A stretch of 64,000 nt of DNA from an uncultured Polaribacter sp. GTDB lineage: Bacteria > Bacteroidota > Bacteroidia > Flavobacteriales > Flavobacteriaceae. Below are positions 18,033 through 27,844 of this stretch, in pieces (position 1 is the first letter of the stretch; every line of letters starts with the position of its first letter). Below the pieces are notes generated by a model. It made no database searches. It was given only the letters and a program-made list of their open reading frames with translations, and had not been told where the DNA came from. The translations under genes and the position numbers were made by a program. Where the stretch lies: positions 558,001 to 622,000 of the forward strand of contig OX044355.1 of the NCBI GenBank assembly GCA_943846595.1, given 5' to 3'.

Positions 18033-19082
18033 TTATACTTCCTCTTTCATCGGATTCCAGCCTTGAGCTTTTAGCTCAATTTCTTGGCTGGCTCTCGTCA
18101 CCAAGTTCAATCCTTGGTTTTCTTCCGTAATGTGCCCAATAATAGAAAAATTTGGGTTTCCTTTCATTTTTTCAAAATCGGCAATCGGCACCGTAAAAAG
18201 CAATTCGTAATCTTCACCGCCACTCAAAGCGACCATGGTCGAATCCAATTCAAATTCTTCACAAGCAGAAATTACTTGAGGGTCTAAAGGCAATTTTTCT
18301 TCGTAGATTTTACACCCCACCTTACTTTGCGAACAAATGTGCATGATTTCTGAGGAAAGACCGTCAGAAATATCAATCATGGCCGTTGGTTTTACGTCCA
18401 ATTCTTTCAACCAACCCACTACATCTTTTCGAACTTCCGGTTTTAATTGTCGTTCAATTAAATACGTATAATTGTCTAGGTCTGGCTGATTCTTTGGATC
18501 TACCGCAAACACTTGCTTTTCTCTTTCTAACACTTGTAAGCCTAAATAAGCAGCCCCTAAATCTCCAGTAACTACAATTAAGTCGGTTACTTTTGCGCCG
18601 TGTCTGTAAACAATATCTTCCGCTTTTGCAGTTCCAATGGCCGTTACAGAAATTAGCATTCCTTTGGTAGAAGAGGTGGTATCTCCACCCACTAAATCTA
18701 CCTGATAGGTATCACAAGCCAGCTGAATTCCCGCATACAATTCCTCAATTGCTTCCAATGGAAAACGATTAGAAACGGCAATCGAAACCGTAATCTGAGT
18801 GGCTTTCCCATTCATCGCGTACACATCCGATAGGTTGACCATGACTGCCTTATAACCTAGATGCTTTAATGGCATATAGCTTAAATCAAAATGCACTCCT
18901 TCGATCAATAAATCGGTGGTAACTAAGGTTTCATCTTGATTGGAAATCACCGCAGCATCATCGCCAACAGCATATTTTGTAGTGGCATTCTTAACCGTAA
19001 AATATTGTGTAATATGATTGATTAAACCAAACTCTCCAAGCTCAGCCAACGACGTTTTTTGTGGGTTTTTATCTTCTAACAT
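18033..19082 (-). CDS. thiL: Thiamine-monophosphate kinase
   Basis: Phosphorylates thiamine monophosphate to the active cofactor thiamine diphosphate. It has the AIR-synthase-like fold, with the ATP/Mg motif GDDAAVI near residue 40, MVNLSDVYAMNG, and the GGDTTSST block. The frame extends to a start at 19115, but the ATG at 19082 gives the conserved MLEDKNPQKTSLAELGEFGLI start and follows a -7 box by 4 nt. The product is 349 aa. No TPP riboswitch was seen upstream. No other thiamine gene is nearby. Confidence 0.95.
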   Translation of the reverse strand: MLEDKNPQKTSLAELGEFGLINHITQYFTVKNATTKYAVGDDAAVISNQDETLVTTDLLIEGVHFDLSYMPLKHLGYKAVMVNLSDVYAMNGKATQITVSIAVSNRFPLEAIEELYAGIQLACDTYQVDLVGGDTTSSTKGMLISVTAIGTAKAEDIVYRHGAKVTDLIVVTGDLGAAYLGLQVLEREKQVFAVDPKNQPDLDNYTYLIERQLKPEVRKDVVGWLKELDVKPTAMIDISDGLSSEIMHICSQSKVGCKIYEEKLPLDPQVISACEEFELDSTMVALSGGEDYELLFTVPIADFEKMKGNPNFSIIGHITEENQGLNLVTRASQEIELKAQGWNPMKEEV

Positions 19083-19086
19083 GCCG

Positions 19087-19094
19087 CAAAGATA
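19087..19094 (-). promoter_or_regulatory. -7 promoter box of thiL, abutting the start codon
   Basis: Minus-strand TATCTTTG, ending 4 nt before the ATG at 19082. It decides the thiL start and predicts a leaderless or nearly leaderless transcript. Confidence 0.6.
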
Positions 19095-19161
19095 AAAACA
19101 TTCAGAAGAACACACCTACTTACTTTAACAATGTTGCTTGGTGAAATAGAAAGAATAATGG

Positions 19162-19169
19162 TACTTTTG
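19162..19169 (+). promoter_or_regulatory. Possible -7 promoter box of the four-lipoprotein operon
   Basis: TACTTTTG matches TAnnTTTG but lies 123 nt before the ATG at 19293, a longer leader than elsewhere in the window. A closer box was not found. Confidence 0.35.
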
Positions 19170-19292
19170 TTTACCAATGCTTTTTTCTTTTAAGTAAAAT
19201 ATAAATACCCTAAAATACGTTTTGCATAAAGATACCTTGAAAAGAAGTGTTTATTTCATCAAAAAAATCATTTTTAACTAATCATTTACCCC

Positions 19293-20501
19293 ATGTATAA
19301 AAAAGCACTATTTATTTCTTTAACCCTCTTAATTGGCTGTACCAAAAAAGATGTTTTCGAAGAAACTCCCTTTATTGGAGAGCCTTTGGCAAAATGCATC
19401 AACGGTTTTGCAGGTGAATACCCTTGTAATAACTACGATTTATTGGCACATATTTCTTTAACCGATTTAAATCTTTCTACTGCTGGAAATGATTGTTGGG
19501 GCTGGACAGATCCTCTGACCAACAACGAATATGCTTTAATGGGTTCAAATAAAACACTAACGTTTATTGATATTACAGATCCAATAAACCCTAAAATAAT
19601 GGGCTTTTTAGACACACAAACCGTTTCAAGTTCGTGGCGAGACGTGAAGGTTTTTAACAACCATGCCTATGTCGTCAGTGAAGCAGCAGGGCATGGAATG
19701 CAAGTTTTTGATTTAACGCGATTGCGAGATGTGGTAGATGCTCCCGAAACCTTTTCAAACGATGCTTTTTATTCAGGATTTGGAAAAGCACACAATATTA
19801 TCATCAACGAAGACAGTGGTTTTGCCTATGCAGTTGGAACCAGTAGCTTTTCTGGTGGACCTCATTTTGTAGATATAACCGACCCCCTAAACCCCGTTGC
19901 AGCAGGTGGATTTTCTGGTGGAGGGTATTCTCACGATGCACAAGTAGTTACTTACAAAGGCCCAGACACAGACTATACAGACAAAGAAATTTTAATTGGT
20001 AGTAACGCAAACCAAGTTGTTATTGTGGATGTTACCGACAAATCGGCTCCCATAACAATTTCGACAATCACCTATCAAAACATTGGGTACACCCACCAAG
20101 GCTGGTTTACAGAAAACCAACAATACTTCATTTTAGGAGATGAATTAGATGAGCGTGATTTTGGAGGAAATACGAGAACAATTGTTTTCGATTTTACCGA
20201 TTTGGACAACCCTATTTATCATACAGAATATATTGGACCAACAGCCGCAATAGATCATAACGGCTACACAAAAGGAACTACCTATTTTCAGGCAAATTAC
20301 ACCGCCGGAGTACGAATGATCGACCTCAGCAATATCGAGGCTAAAAGCTTTACTGAAATTGGATCTTTCGACACCTATCCAGAAAATGATTTGGCTAGCT
20401 TTAGAGGCACCTGGAATGTATACCCTTATTTCCAAAGTGGCAATATTATTATCAGTGATATCAATCGTGGGTTCTTTATTATCAGAAAAAGTGGCTCCTA
20501 A
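19293..20501 (+). CDS. Choice-of-anchor B family lipoprotein (LVIVD-type propeller)
   Basis: A 402-residue lipoprotein with lipobox LLIGC (Cys16). The body carries repeats of the LVIVD type, such as LTFIDITDPINPKIMGFLD, FVDITDPLNPVAAGGF and VIVDVTDKSAPITIS. These predict a beta-propeller on the cell surface or in the periplasm. It is the first of four lipoprotein genes that end with an MbnP/MbnH-like pair. The gap to the next gene is 15 bases, so co-transcription is likely. Members often occur beside MbnP-like genes, but their function is not established. Confidence 0.88.
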   Translation: MYKKALFISLTLLIGCTKKDVFEETPFIGEPLAKCINGFAGEYPCNNYDLLAHISLTDLNLSTAGNDCWGWTDPLTNNEYALMGSNKTLTFIDITDPINPKIMGFLDTQTVSSSWRDVKVFNNHAYVVSEAAGHGMQVFDLTRLRDVVDAPETFSNDAFYSGFGKAHNIIINEDSGFAYAVGTSSFSGGPHFVDITDPLNPVAAGGFSGGGYSHDAQVVTYKGPDTDYTDKEILIGSNANQVVIVDVTDKSAPITISTITYQNIGYTHQGWFTENQQYFILGDELDERDFGGNTRTIVFDFTDLDNPIYHTEYIGPTAAIDHNGYTKGTTYFQANYTAGVRMIDLSNIEAKSFTEIGSFDTYPENDLASFRGTWNVYPYFQSGNIIISDINRGFFIIRKSGS

Positions 20502-20516
20502 AATCAATCCCAAAAA

Positions 20517-21842
20517 ATGAAAGTATTTTACTTTTTTGTGTGTTGTCTTATGCTCTTGAATTGTTCGAAAAAGGAACCACTTTCTTTTCCTATTTCAGAA
20601 GGTTCTTTGGGAGAAATTACGACCATCAAAAACTATGGAGGTTCTAAAAATGATGTTGCCAATGCGGTTGTAAAAACACAAGATGGAGGAGCTGCAGTTT
20701 TAGGCTATACGCAAAGCATCAATGGAGATATTTCTGATAAAACTGTCGAAGATTTTGATTTTTGGATATTGAAATTAGATGCAGAAAACAACATCCAATG
20801 GAGTAAAACCTTTGGTGGATCGGAAGACGATCGAGGAAATGATATCCTACAAACTAAAGATGGTGGTTTTGCTATTTTGGGCTACAGTACAAGTTCCAAT
20901 CTAGATGTTCCAGGAAATGCGGGTTCGCAGGATTTTTGGATGATAAAACTAGATGCAAACGGTACGATTTCTTGGAGTAAAACCTTTGGATATTTAGGAG
21001 CAGACTTCGGCACGACCCTATTACAAACTGCCGACAATAGCTATTTAATCACAGGAGTTTTAGATGTTACGGCATCAGGAGGGCAAGGGAATTCAAGAAA
21101 TTCACAAAGACATGCCGGAGGTGATATTTGGGCGATAAAACTAAGCGAAAACGGCGACTTACAGTGGAGTAAATATTTTGGCGGCTCTTTTACAGACGCT
21201 CCTTTTGGAATTGTCGAAACGGAAGATCACAATTTTATAATCGCAGGTTCATCAGACAGTGCCGATGTAGATATTTCAAACAACAACGGTTCGTATGACT
21301 TTTGGGTACTTAAAATAACTTCCAATGGGAGTTTGCTTTGGGAACGAAGTTTTGGAGGATCAGAAATTGACGAAGCAAGAGCCATTACTGCCACCAATGA
21401 CGGAAACTTTATCATTGTTGGCGACACCAGAAGTGCAGATAAAGATGTATCAAATAATCATGGAGCAGCAGATGTCTGGATCATTAAGATGAATACGGAC
21501 GGGAACTTAATTTGGGAAAAAACAATTGGTGGAAGCAGCTTTGATGTTGCCCGTTCCGTTGCTAGAGCACAAGACAATGGTTTTATTATTTCAGGAAGTT
21601 CTCGGAGCTTGAATGAGGGTTTTACAAATCAAGGACAAAATGATGCCCTGCTTTTAAAAATAGATGCCGAAGGGAACCTCGTTTGGAAGCAAACCATTGG
21701 CGGAGATGAAATTGACTATTTTTACGATGCAGTTCAACTCAACAACGCAAGCATTATTGCTGTTGGAGAAACCAATAGTTCTAATGGAGACTTAACCGAA
21801 AACAAAGGGTTTTCTGATGCTTTAATTATAAAAACAAACTAA
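20517..21842 (+). CDS. Repeat-containing propeller-like lipoprotein
   Basis: A 441-residue lipoprotein with lipobox LLNC (Cys16). After it come about seven copies of a 50-60-residue unit built on W-S-K-T-F-G-G-S, then a D-D-G-G-F or similar turn, then DFWILKLDANG-like strands (for example FGGSEDDRGNDILQTKDGGF). This is the pattern of a beta-propeller. The unit is highly regular, with copies at roughly 80, 140, 210, 265, 320 and 375. The gene is 1 base from the next, so they are translationally close. The function is unknown. Confidence 0.85.
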   Translation: MKVFYFFVCCLMLLNCSKKEPLSFPISEGSLGEITTIKNYGGSKNDVANAVVKTQDGGAAVLGYTQSINGDISDKTVEDFDFWILKLDAENNIQWSKTFGGSEDDRGNDILQTKDGGFAILGYSTSSNLDVPGNAGSQDFWMIKLDANGTISWSKTFGYLGADFGTTLLQTADNSYLITGVLDVTASGGQGNSRNSQRHAGGDIWAIKLSENGDLQWSKYFGGSFTDAPFGIVETEDHNFIIAGSSDSADVDISNNNGSYDFWVLKITSNGSLLWERSFGGSEIDEARAITATNDGNFIIVGDTRSADKDVSNNHGAADVWIIKMNTDGNLIWEKTIGGSSFDVARSVARAQDNGFIISGSSRSLNEGFTNQGQNDALLLKIDAEGNLVWKQTIGGDEIDYFYDAVQLNNASIIAVGETNSSNGDLTENKGFSDALIIKTN

Positions 21843-21843
21843 T

Positions 21844-22599
21844 ATGAGAATGCTATTATTTCTCTTAACCGGACTATTAGCATGGAGTGCTTGCAGTTCT
21901 CCAGAGGAAGCGCAAAGCGCAAGTGTAGCCGTCCGATTTTCTCACAATTGGGAAAATACACCCGTGAACGCTGCAGATTTTAATATCCTAAAATTTACCA
22001 ATGAAAATGGTGAAATGCTCAGTATCGAAAGGTTGAGATATTTAGTTTCAAATGTGATTTTAACAAGTGCAAGCAATGAAATTTACAAACTTTCATCTTA
22101 TCAATTAGTAAACCTTGGTGAAGAGAAAGTAACAATAGAAGGCAACGAAGTGCCTGTAGGAGACTACAAGCTCTCCTTTGTTTTTGGATTTACAGATACC
22201 GAAAATGTGGATGGAAGCTATCCAGATTTAAATACAGCTTCGTTTAACGTGCCGGGAATGCTTGGTGGTGGCTATCATTTTATGCAATTTGACGGAAAAT
22301 ATGTTGGTCAAAGTCTAGCACCAGCAGCGTTTAATTACCATGTTATTAGTGCTGTTAATAGCGCAGATCCCAACAATTTAATCTTTCAAGACACTTCCTT
22401 TAAAGTAGATCTTGGAGTCGTTAGCATATCCGCAACTACTGAAATTGAAATAAAAATGAACATTGCCGAATGGTTTAAAAACCCAAATACATGGGATTTA
22501 AATGTCCTAAATACCGTTTTAATGCCAAATTTCGATGCGCAAATTTTAATGCATCAAAATGGAAAATCGGTTTTTAGTTTGGGAGCAGTACAAGAATAA
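21844..22599 (+). CDS. MbnP-like lipoprotein
   Basis: A 251-residue lipoprotein (LAWSAC, Cys17) resembling the MbnP family: N-terminal VAVRFSHNWENTP, then LSIERLRYLVSNVIL, FVFGFTDTENVDG and a HFMQFDGKYV segment. In methanotrophs MbnP binds copper, and a Trp in it is converted to kynurenine by the di-haem enzyme MbnH. The adjacent downstream gene here encodes a di-haem peroxidase, which supports the assignment. Candidate Trp residues are W36 and two in EWFKNPNTWDL. The copper or kynurenine role in this organism is inference. Confidence 0.8.
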   Translation: MRMLLFLLTGLLAWSACSSPEEAQSASVAVRFSHNWENTPVNAADFNILKFTNENGEMLSIERLRYLVSNVILTSASNEIYKLSSYQLVNLGEEKVTIEGNEVPVGDYKLSFVFGFTDTENVDGSYPDLNTASFNVPGMLGGGYHFMQFDGKYVGQSLAPAAFNYHVISAVNSADPNNLIFQDTSFKVDLGVVSISATTEIEIKMNIAEWFKNPNTWDLNVLNTVLMPNFDAQILMHQNGKSVFSLGAVQE

Positions 22600-22622
22600 A
22601 AAACACTATTTTAAGAGAAAAA

Positions 22623-23681
22623 ATGAAAAACAACGGTATTTTTCTACTTGCTATTTTTCTTTTGATGCAATGCACATCAAAAGAAACAACAATGTACACT
22701 CCTGTACCTTATAATTTAGAAATTCCAACACTCTTTGCCAACAAGTTAATTGCTCCTATAATTCCCGCAAACAATCCACTTACAGAAGAAGGAGTTGCCT
22801 TAGGAAAAAAATTGTTTTTTGACAGAAAACTTTCTGGAAACAACACACAGTCCTGTGCTACCTGCCATAGTCCACAGAAATCATTTGCCAATAACCGACA
22901 ATTTAGCGAAGGAGTTCAAGGAATTTTAGGAACTAGAAATTCAATGCCTTTATTCAATTTAGCATGGAATTTTGACGAACGCTTCGCTTGGGACGGAAAA
23001 GAAGTAGGTTTGGAAAAACAGGCCTTAGAACCTGTAAAAAACCCAATAGAAATGCATGCTAATTGGGAAACTGTCGCAGAAAAATTACAAGCAAGTCCTG
23101 AATATCCAGATTTATTTTTACAAGCCTTTGGAAGTTCGGAAATCGATGCTGTTTTAATCACAAGAGCGCTTGCTCAATTTGAAAGAACCCTGATTTCTGG
23201 AAACTCAAAATTTGATCGATATTTGAATGGAGAAACTACGCTAACTCCCCAAGAATCTGCTGGATTTAATGTTTTTATGGACGAAGCCAAAGGAGATTGC
23301 TTCCATTGCCATGGGAGCGATAACAATCCCCTTTGGACAGACAATAAGTTTCACAATAACGGATTGGATAGCAACTTTTCAGACCTGGGCTTAGGCGCTG
23401 TAACTGGCGACACAAACGATAATGGTAAGTTTAAATCACCATCACTTCGGAATTTAATATTTACCGCACCCTATATGCACGATGGTCGTTTTGCAACTTT
23501 AGACGAAGTCATCCAGCATTATTCGGAAGGCCTCCAACCCTCGGCAACTATTGACCCTTTAATGAAAAAAGTGAATCAAGGCGGTGTGGGTTTGTCCCTG
23601 CAAGAGAAAGCAAATTTAAAAGCCTTTTTATTATCCCTTAGTGATCCAGATTTCGTCAACAATCCAGTCTTTAGAGAATAA
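22623..23681 (+). CDS. Di-haem cytochrome c peroxidase family lipoprotein (MbnH-like)
   Basis: A 352-residue lipoprotein (lipobox LMQC, Cys17) with two c-type haem sites, CATCH near residue 78 and CFHCH near residue 222. Other family landmarks are LGKKLFFDRKLSGN, LFNLAWNFDERFAWDG and APYMHDGRFATLDEV. It belongs to the bacterial CcP/MauG superfamily. Next to an MbnP-like gene, the MbnH-type partner is the best reading, acting on the neighbour instead of on free peroxide. A plain periplasmic peroxidase cannot be excluded. It is the last gene of the four-gene lipoprotein operon. Confidence 0.88.
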   Translation: MKNNGIFLLAIFLLMQCTSKETTMYTPVPYNLEIPTLFANKLIAPIIPANNPLTEEGVALGKKLFFDRKLSGNNTQSCATCHSPQKSFANNRQFSEGVQGILGTRNSMPLFNLAWNFDERFAWDGKEVGLEKQALEPVKNPIEMHANWETVAEKLQASPEYPDLFLQAFGSSEIDAVLITRALAQFERTLISGNSKFDRYLNGETTLTPQESAGFNVFMDEAKGDCFHCHGSDNNPLWTDNKFHNNGLDSNFSDLGLGAVTGDTNDNGKFKSPSLRNLIFTAPYMHDGRFATLDEVIQHYSEGLQPSATIDPLMKKVNQGGVGLSLQEKANLKAFLLSLSDPDFVNNPVFRE

Positions 23682-23747
23682 TCAAAAAAACCAATAGCTG
23701 CATTGTTCTTGTTAATGAAGGTTACCTTCTTTTTAAGACATATATTG

Positions 23748-23755
23748 TATATTTG
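23748..23755 (+). promoter_or_regulatory. -7 promoter box of the suf operon
   Basis: TATATTTG matches TAnnTTTG, 31 nt before the sufA ATG at 23787. It rules out the longer upstream frame from 23703. Confidence 0.6.
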
Positions 23756-23786
23756 CAGACAATTTAGATTTAATCTATTTAAAATT

Positions 23787-24116
23787 ATGATAAAAGTTTC
23801 AGACACAGCAAAGAAGAAAGTCATACAATTAATGACAGATGATGGCTTCGACGCGACCAATGACTTTGTAAGAGTTGGTGTAAAAAGCGGTGGTTGTTCA
23901 GGTTTGTCTTACGATTTAACTTTTGATAACAAAAGAAAAGAAAACGATAAGGTTTTTGAAGAGAACGATGTGAAAATTATCGTTGACAAAAAAAGTTTTT
24001 TATATTTAGTGGGAACTACCTTAGAATATTCTGGAGGTTTAAATGGAAAAGGATTTGTTTTTAACAACCCGAATGCCAATAGAACTTGTGGATGTGGAGA
24101 AAGTTTTTCGCTTTAA
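23787..24116 (+). CDS. sufA: HesB/IscA-type iron-sulfur carrier, SufA-like
   Basis: A small A-type carrier (109 aa) that passes Fe-S clusters from the SufBCD scaffold to target proteins. Three conserved Cys are visible, one in SGGCSG and two in the C-terminal CGCGESF. The start at 23787 (MIKVSDTAKKKVIQLM) is preferred over 23703 because the promoter box lies between them. It is the first gene of sufA-B-C-D, with 13 bases to sufB. Confidence 0.93.
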   Translation: MIKVSDTAKKKVIQLMTDDGFDATNDFVRVGVKSGGCSGLSYDLTFDNKRKENDKVFEENDVKIIVDKKSFLYLVGTTLEYSGGLNGKGFVFNNPNANRTCGCGESFSL

Positions 24117-24129
24117 AAATTAGAAAAAG

Positions 24130-25578
24130 ATGTCAAAATATACAGAAGAACAGTTAGAGCAAGAATTAAAAACCCAAGAGTACAAATATGGTTTTTATAC
24201 AGATATAGAAAGTGAAACTTTTGCAAAAGGGTTAAACGAAGAGGTTGTAATCGCAATTTCTAAGAAGAAAAACGAACCGCAATGGATGACCGATTGGCGT
24301 TTGGAAGCTTTTAGAGTTTGGAAAAAAATGGAAGAACCAGAATGGGCAAATGTGCAGTATGAGAAACCAAAATTTCAGGACATTGCCTACTACTCTGCGC
24401 CAAAAGAAAAACCAAAATTAAATTCTTTAGACGAAGTTGATCCAGAATTATTGGACACTTTTAAGCGTTTAGGAATTTCTTTAGATGAACAAAAGAAATT
24501 AGCCAATGTTGCCGTAGATATTGTAATGGATTCGGTTTCTGTTGCCACTACATTTAAGAAAACATTGGGTGAAAAGGGGATTATTTTTATGCCTATTTCA
24601 GAAGCAATTCAAGAACATCCAGAATTGGTGCGTAAATATTTAGGAACCGTAGTACCAACAACCGATAACTTTTACGCAGCGCTAAATTCGGCTGTTTTCT
24701 CTGATGGGTCTTTCTGTTACATTCCAAAAGGTGTTCGATGTCCAATGGAATTGTCTACCTATTTTAGAATAAACGAAGGCGGAACCGGACAGTTTGAAAG
24801 AACGTTAGTGGTTGCAGACAAAGGGAGTTATGTTTCGTATTTAGAAGGCTGTACAGCTCCAAGCAGAGATGAAAATCAATTGCATGCAGCAGTTGTAGAA
24901 CTCATTGCAATGGACGATGCCGAAATTAAATACTCTACAGTACAAAACTGGTACCCTGGGAACAAAGAAGGAAAAGGTGGGGTTTACAACTTTGTAACCA
25001 AAAGAGGTTTGTGTGAAAACAATGCAAAAATTTCTTGGACACAAGTAGAAACAGGTTCTGCAGTAACTTGGAAATATCCTTCGTGTATTTTAAAAGGAAA
25101 TAATTCTGTTGGTGAGTTTTACTCAATTGCAGTTACCAATAATTATCAGCAAGCAGATACTGGGACGAAGATGATTCATCTTGGTAAAAATACAAAATCA
25201 ACAATTATTTCGAAAGGAATCTCTGCTGGAAGCTCTCAAAACAGTTACCGTGGTTTGGTGCAAATTGGCGCAAGAGCTGAAAATGCGCGGAACTTTTCTC
25301 AATGTGATTCTTTATTGATGGGAAATTTATGTGGCGCTCACACCTTTCCATACATCGAAGTAAAAAATAAAACTGCGCAAGTAGAACATGAAGCAACCAC
25401 TAGTAAAATCGGTGAAGAGCAACTTTTCTATTGCAACCAACGTGGAATTGATACCGAAAAAGCAATTGCATTAATCGTAAACGGATTTAGCAAAGAAGTT
25501 TTAAACAAACTCCCTATGGAGTTTGCGGTAGAAGCGCAAAAATTATTAGAAATTTCGTTAGAAGGCTCTGTAGGATAG
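24130..25578 (+). CDS. sufB: Fe-S cluster assembly protein SufB
   Basis: Scaffold subunit of the SufBCD complex, on which new Fe-S clusters form. The 482-residue protein is collinear with SufB, including [46 protein letters not shown] and [18 protein letters not shown]. Several Cys are in conserved positions. It sits between sufA and sufC, as expected. An 80-base gap precedes sufC, without an obvious terminator. Confidence 0.97.
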   Translation: MSKYTEEQLEQELKTQEYKYGFYTDIESETFAKGLNEEVVIAISKKKNEPQWMTDWRLEAFRVWKKMEEPEWANVQYEKPKFQDIAYYSAPKEKPKLNSLDEVDPELLDTFKRLGISLDEQKKLANVAVDIVMDSVSVATTFKKTLGEKGIIFMPISEAIQEHPELVRKYLGTVVPTTDNFYAALNSAVFSDGSFCYIPKGVRCPMELSTYFRINEGGTGQFERTLVVADKGSYVSYLEGCTAPSRDENQLHAAVVELIAMDDAEIKYSTVQNWYPGNKEGKGGVYNFVTKRGLCENNAKISWTQVETGSAVTWKYPSCILKGNNSVGEFYSIAVTNNYQQADTGTKMIHLGKNTKSTIISKGISAGSSQNSYRGLVQIGARAENARNFSQCDSLLMGNLCGAHTFPYIEVKNKTAQVEHEATTSKIGEEQLFYCNQRGIDTEKAIALIVNGFSKEVLNKLPMEFAVEAQKLLEISLEGSVG

Positions 25579-25658
25579 AGGACTCCGAGTTCGTGATTCT
25601 AAAATAGAAAAATATTAAAAAGCAAACGCCTGGAGTTGAGGGCATATAAAAGATAACC

Positions 25659-26408
25659 ATGTTAAAAATAGAAAATTTACACGCAAGTATCGAAGACAAA
25701 TCAATCTTAAAAGGATTGAGCTTAGAAGTCAAAGCAGGTGAAGTTCACGCAATTATGGGACCAAATGGTGCAGGTAAAAGTACCTTGGCTAATATTATTG
25801 CTGGAAAAGAAGAGTATGAGGTTACTGCTGGAAACATTGAATTGGACGGAGAAGATATTGGTGAGCTTGCTCCTGAAGAAAGAGCGCACAATGGTATCTT
25901 TCTATCCTTTCAATATCCTGTAGAAATTCCTGGAGTTTCTGTAACCAACTTTATCAAAACTGCTATTAACGAAACAAGGAAGGCTAAAGGTTTGGAAGAC
26001 ATGCCAGCAAAAGATATGTTGAAAATGATTCGTGAAAAATCAGAATTATTAGAAATAGATCGTAAGTTTTTGTCACGTTCTTTAAACGAAGGTTTTTCCG
26101 GAGGAGAGAAAAAAAGAAATGAAATCTTTCAAATGGCAATGTTAGCACCAAAATTAGCCATCTTAGATGAAACTGATTCTGGTTTGGATATTGATGCGTT
26201 GCGAATTGTTGCAAACGGCGTAAACAAATTAAAATCGAAAGACAATGCGGTCATCGTAATTACGCATTACCAACGTTTGTTAGATTATATCGTTCCCGAT
26301 TTTGTTCATGTTTTACATGATGGAAAAATTGTAAAATCTGGGGATGCCTCCTTAGCTTTAGAATTAGAAGCAAAAGGGTATGATTGGATTAAGCAAGAAT
26401 TGGTTTAA
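25659..26408 (+). CDS. sufC: Fe-S cluster assembly ATPase SufC
   Basis: ABC-type ATPase that drives conformational change in SufB-SufD. The Walker A motif is GPNGAGKS (residues 33-40), the signature SGGEKKR (about 147) and the Walker B segment [15 protein letters not shown], with a switch His in VITHYQR. The length of 249 aa is standard. It is soluble and not a transporter. Confidence 0.97.
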   Translation: MLKIENLHASIEDKSILKGLSLEVKAGEVHAIMGPNGAGKSTLANIIAGKEEYEVTAGNIELDGEDIGELAPEERAHNGIFLSFQYPVEIPGVSVTNFIKTAINETRKAKGLEDMPAKDMLKMIREKSELLEIDRKFLSRSLNEGFSGGEKKRNEIFQMAMLAPKLAILDETDSGLDIDALRIVANGVNKLKSKDNAVIVITHYQRLLDYIVPDFVHVLHDGKIVKSGDASLALELEAKGYDWIKQELV

Positions 26409-26471
26409 ATTAAGTTGGTAGCAACAGTACAGATAATCACTTACTAAAACTACCTACCGAATACTAAAAAA

Positions 26472-27785
26472 ATGGAATTAAAAGATAAATTAGTATCCTC
26501 ATATGTAGCTTTTGAAAATCGAGTAGAAACCGATTCAGAGGTTCACGAAATTCGTTCTAAAGCACTTCAAAACTTTGAAGCGCTAGGGTTTCCTACTAAA
26601 AAGTTAGAAGCTTGGAAATACACTTCTTTAAACGCTGTTTTAAAGCAAGACTATAGTTTGTTTCCAAACAAAGAAAACAACATTCAATTAGCAGATGTAA
26701 AAAAGTATTTTATTCATGATATCGATGCCTACAAGCTAGTGTTTATCGATGGAAAATACAGTTCTTTTTTGTCGGAAACTACCCACGATACGTTTGATGT
26801 TTGTTTGATGTCTTCAGCATTGGTAAAGCCAAAATACAAAGCAGTTATTGAAAATTACTTTGACAAAATAGCAACAAAAGACAACCTAACTTCACTAAAT
26901 ACGGCTTTCGCTTCAGAAGGAGCTTACATTCACATTCCAAAAAACGTTGAAGTAGAGAAACCCATTCAAATCATCAACTTTACAACCGGATCTGAGGCGG
27001 CAACATTGTTGCAACCTAGAAATTTAATTGTTGTAGAACAAAATGCACATGTTCAAATTATAGAACGCAATCAAAGTTTAACTTCCAACCCTGTTTTAAC
27101 AAATTCAGTCACTGAAGTTTTTGCAGCAAAAGACGCTACCGTTGACATTTATAAAATTCAAAATGATGATGAAAATGCCTCATTGGTAGACAATTCTTAC
27201 ATCGAACAAAAATCGAAGAGTATTGTTTCTGTACACACCTTTTCTTTTGGTGGAAACATCACCAGAAACAACTTAAACTTCTTTCAGCGTGGAGAACATA
27301 TAGACTCCATCTTAAAAGGAATTACCATTATTGAAGGAAAACAACACGTAGATCACCACACATTGGTTCATCATATAGCGCCAAATTGTGAAAGTCATCA
27401 AGATTACAAAGGAATTTTCGACGAGCGTGCTACAGGTGTTTTTAACGGGAAAGTAATTGTTGAGAAAGAAGCGCAGAAGACCAATGCCTATCAAAAAAAC
27501 AACAATATTTTAGTAAGTGATAAAGCCACCATTAATGCAAAACCTCAACTAGAGATTTTTGCAGACGATGTAAAATGTTCGCATGGTTGTACCATTGGTC
27601 AATTGGATGAAGATGCTTTATTTTACATGCAACAACGTGGAATTCCAAAGAAAGAAGGAAAAGCATTATTAATGTATGCCTTTGCCAACACGGTGTTAGA
27701 AAGTGTAAAAATACCTGAAGTAAAACAACGAATCACCAAATTAATTGCCAAAAAATTGGGCGTTGATATTGGCTTTGATTTATAA
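26472..27785 (+). CDS. sufD: Fe-S cluster assembly protein SufD
   Basis: Partner of SufB in the scaffold. At 437 aa it has the SufB/SufD C-terminal domain, with the stretch GVFNGKVIVEKEAQKTNAYQ and the end block CSHGCTIGQLDEDALFYMQQRG. The N-terminal part (KLEAWKYTSL) is typical of SufD. It is followed by a strong hairpin terminator, so sufS further downstream has its own promoter. Confidence 0.96.
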   Translation: MELKDKLVSSYVAFENRVETDSEVHEIRSKALQNFEALGFPTKKLEAWKYTSLNAVLKQDYSLFPNKENNIQLADVKKYFIHDIDAYKLVFIDGKYSSFLSETTHDTFDVCLMSSALVKPKYKAVIENYFDKIATKDNLTSLNTAFASEGAYIHIPKNVEVEKPIQIINFTTGSEAATLLQPRNLIVVEQNAHVQIIERNQSLTSNPVLTNSVTEVFAAKDATVDIYKIQNDDENASLVDNSYIEQKSKSIVSVHTFSFGGNITRNNLNFFQRGEHIDSILKGITIIEGKQHVDHHTLVHHIAPNCESHQDYKGIFDERATGVFNGKVIVEKEAQKTNAYQKNNNILVSDKATINAKPQLEIFADDVKCSHGCTIGQLDEDALFYMQQRGIPKKEGKALLMYAFANTVLESVKIPEVKQRITKLIAKKLGVDIGFDL

Positions 27786-27814
27786 GCAATTAAGTTCCTT
27801 TTTATAAAAAAGAG

Positions 27815-27843
27815 AAAACCACGCAAATTGCGTGGTTTTTTTT
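27815..27843. terminator. Bidirectional terminator between sufD and the broken hydrolase gene
   Basis: AAAACCACGCAA pairs with TTGCGTGGTTTT, flanked by A and T runs. It ends both the suf transcript on the plus strand and the opposing hydrolase transcript. Confidence 0.8.
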
Positions 27844-27844
27844 G

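Noticed and set aside
17948-18130. Plus-strand frame overlapping the end of thiL.
   Set aside because: Low-complexity and mostly antisense to thiL, with no start context.
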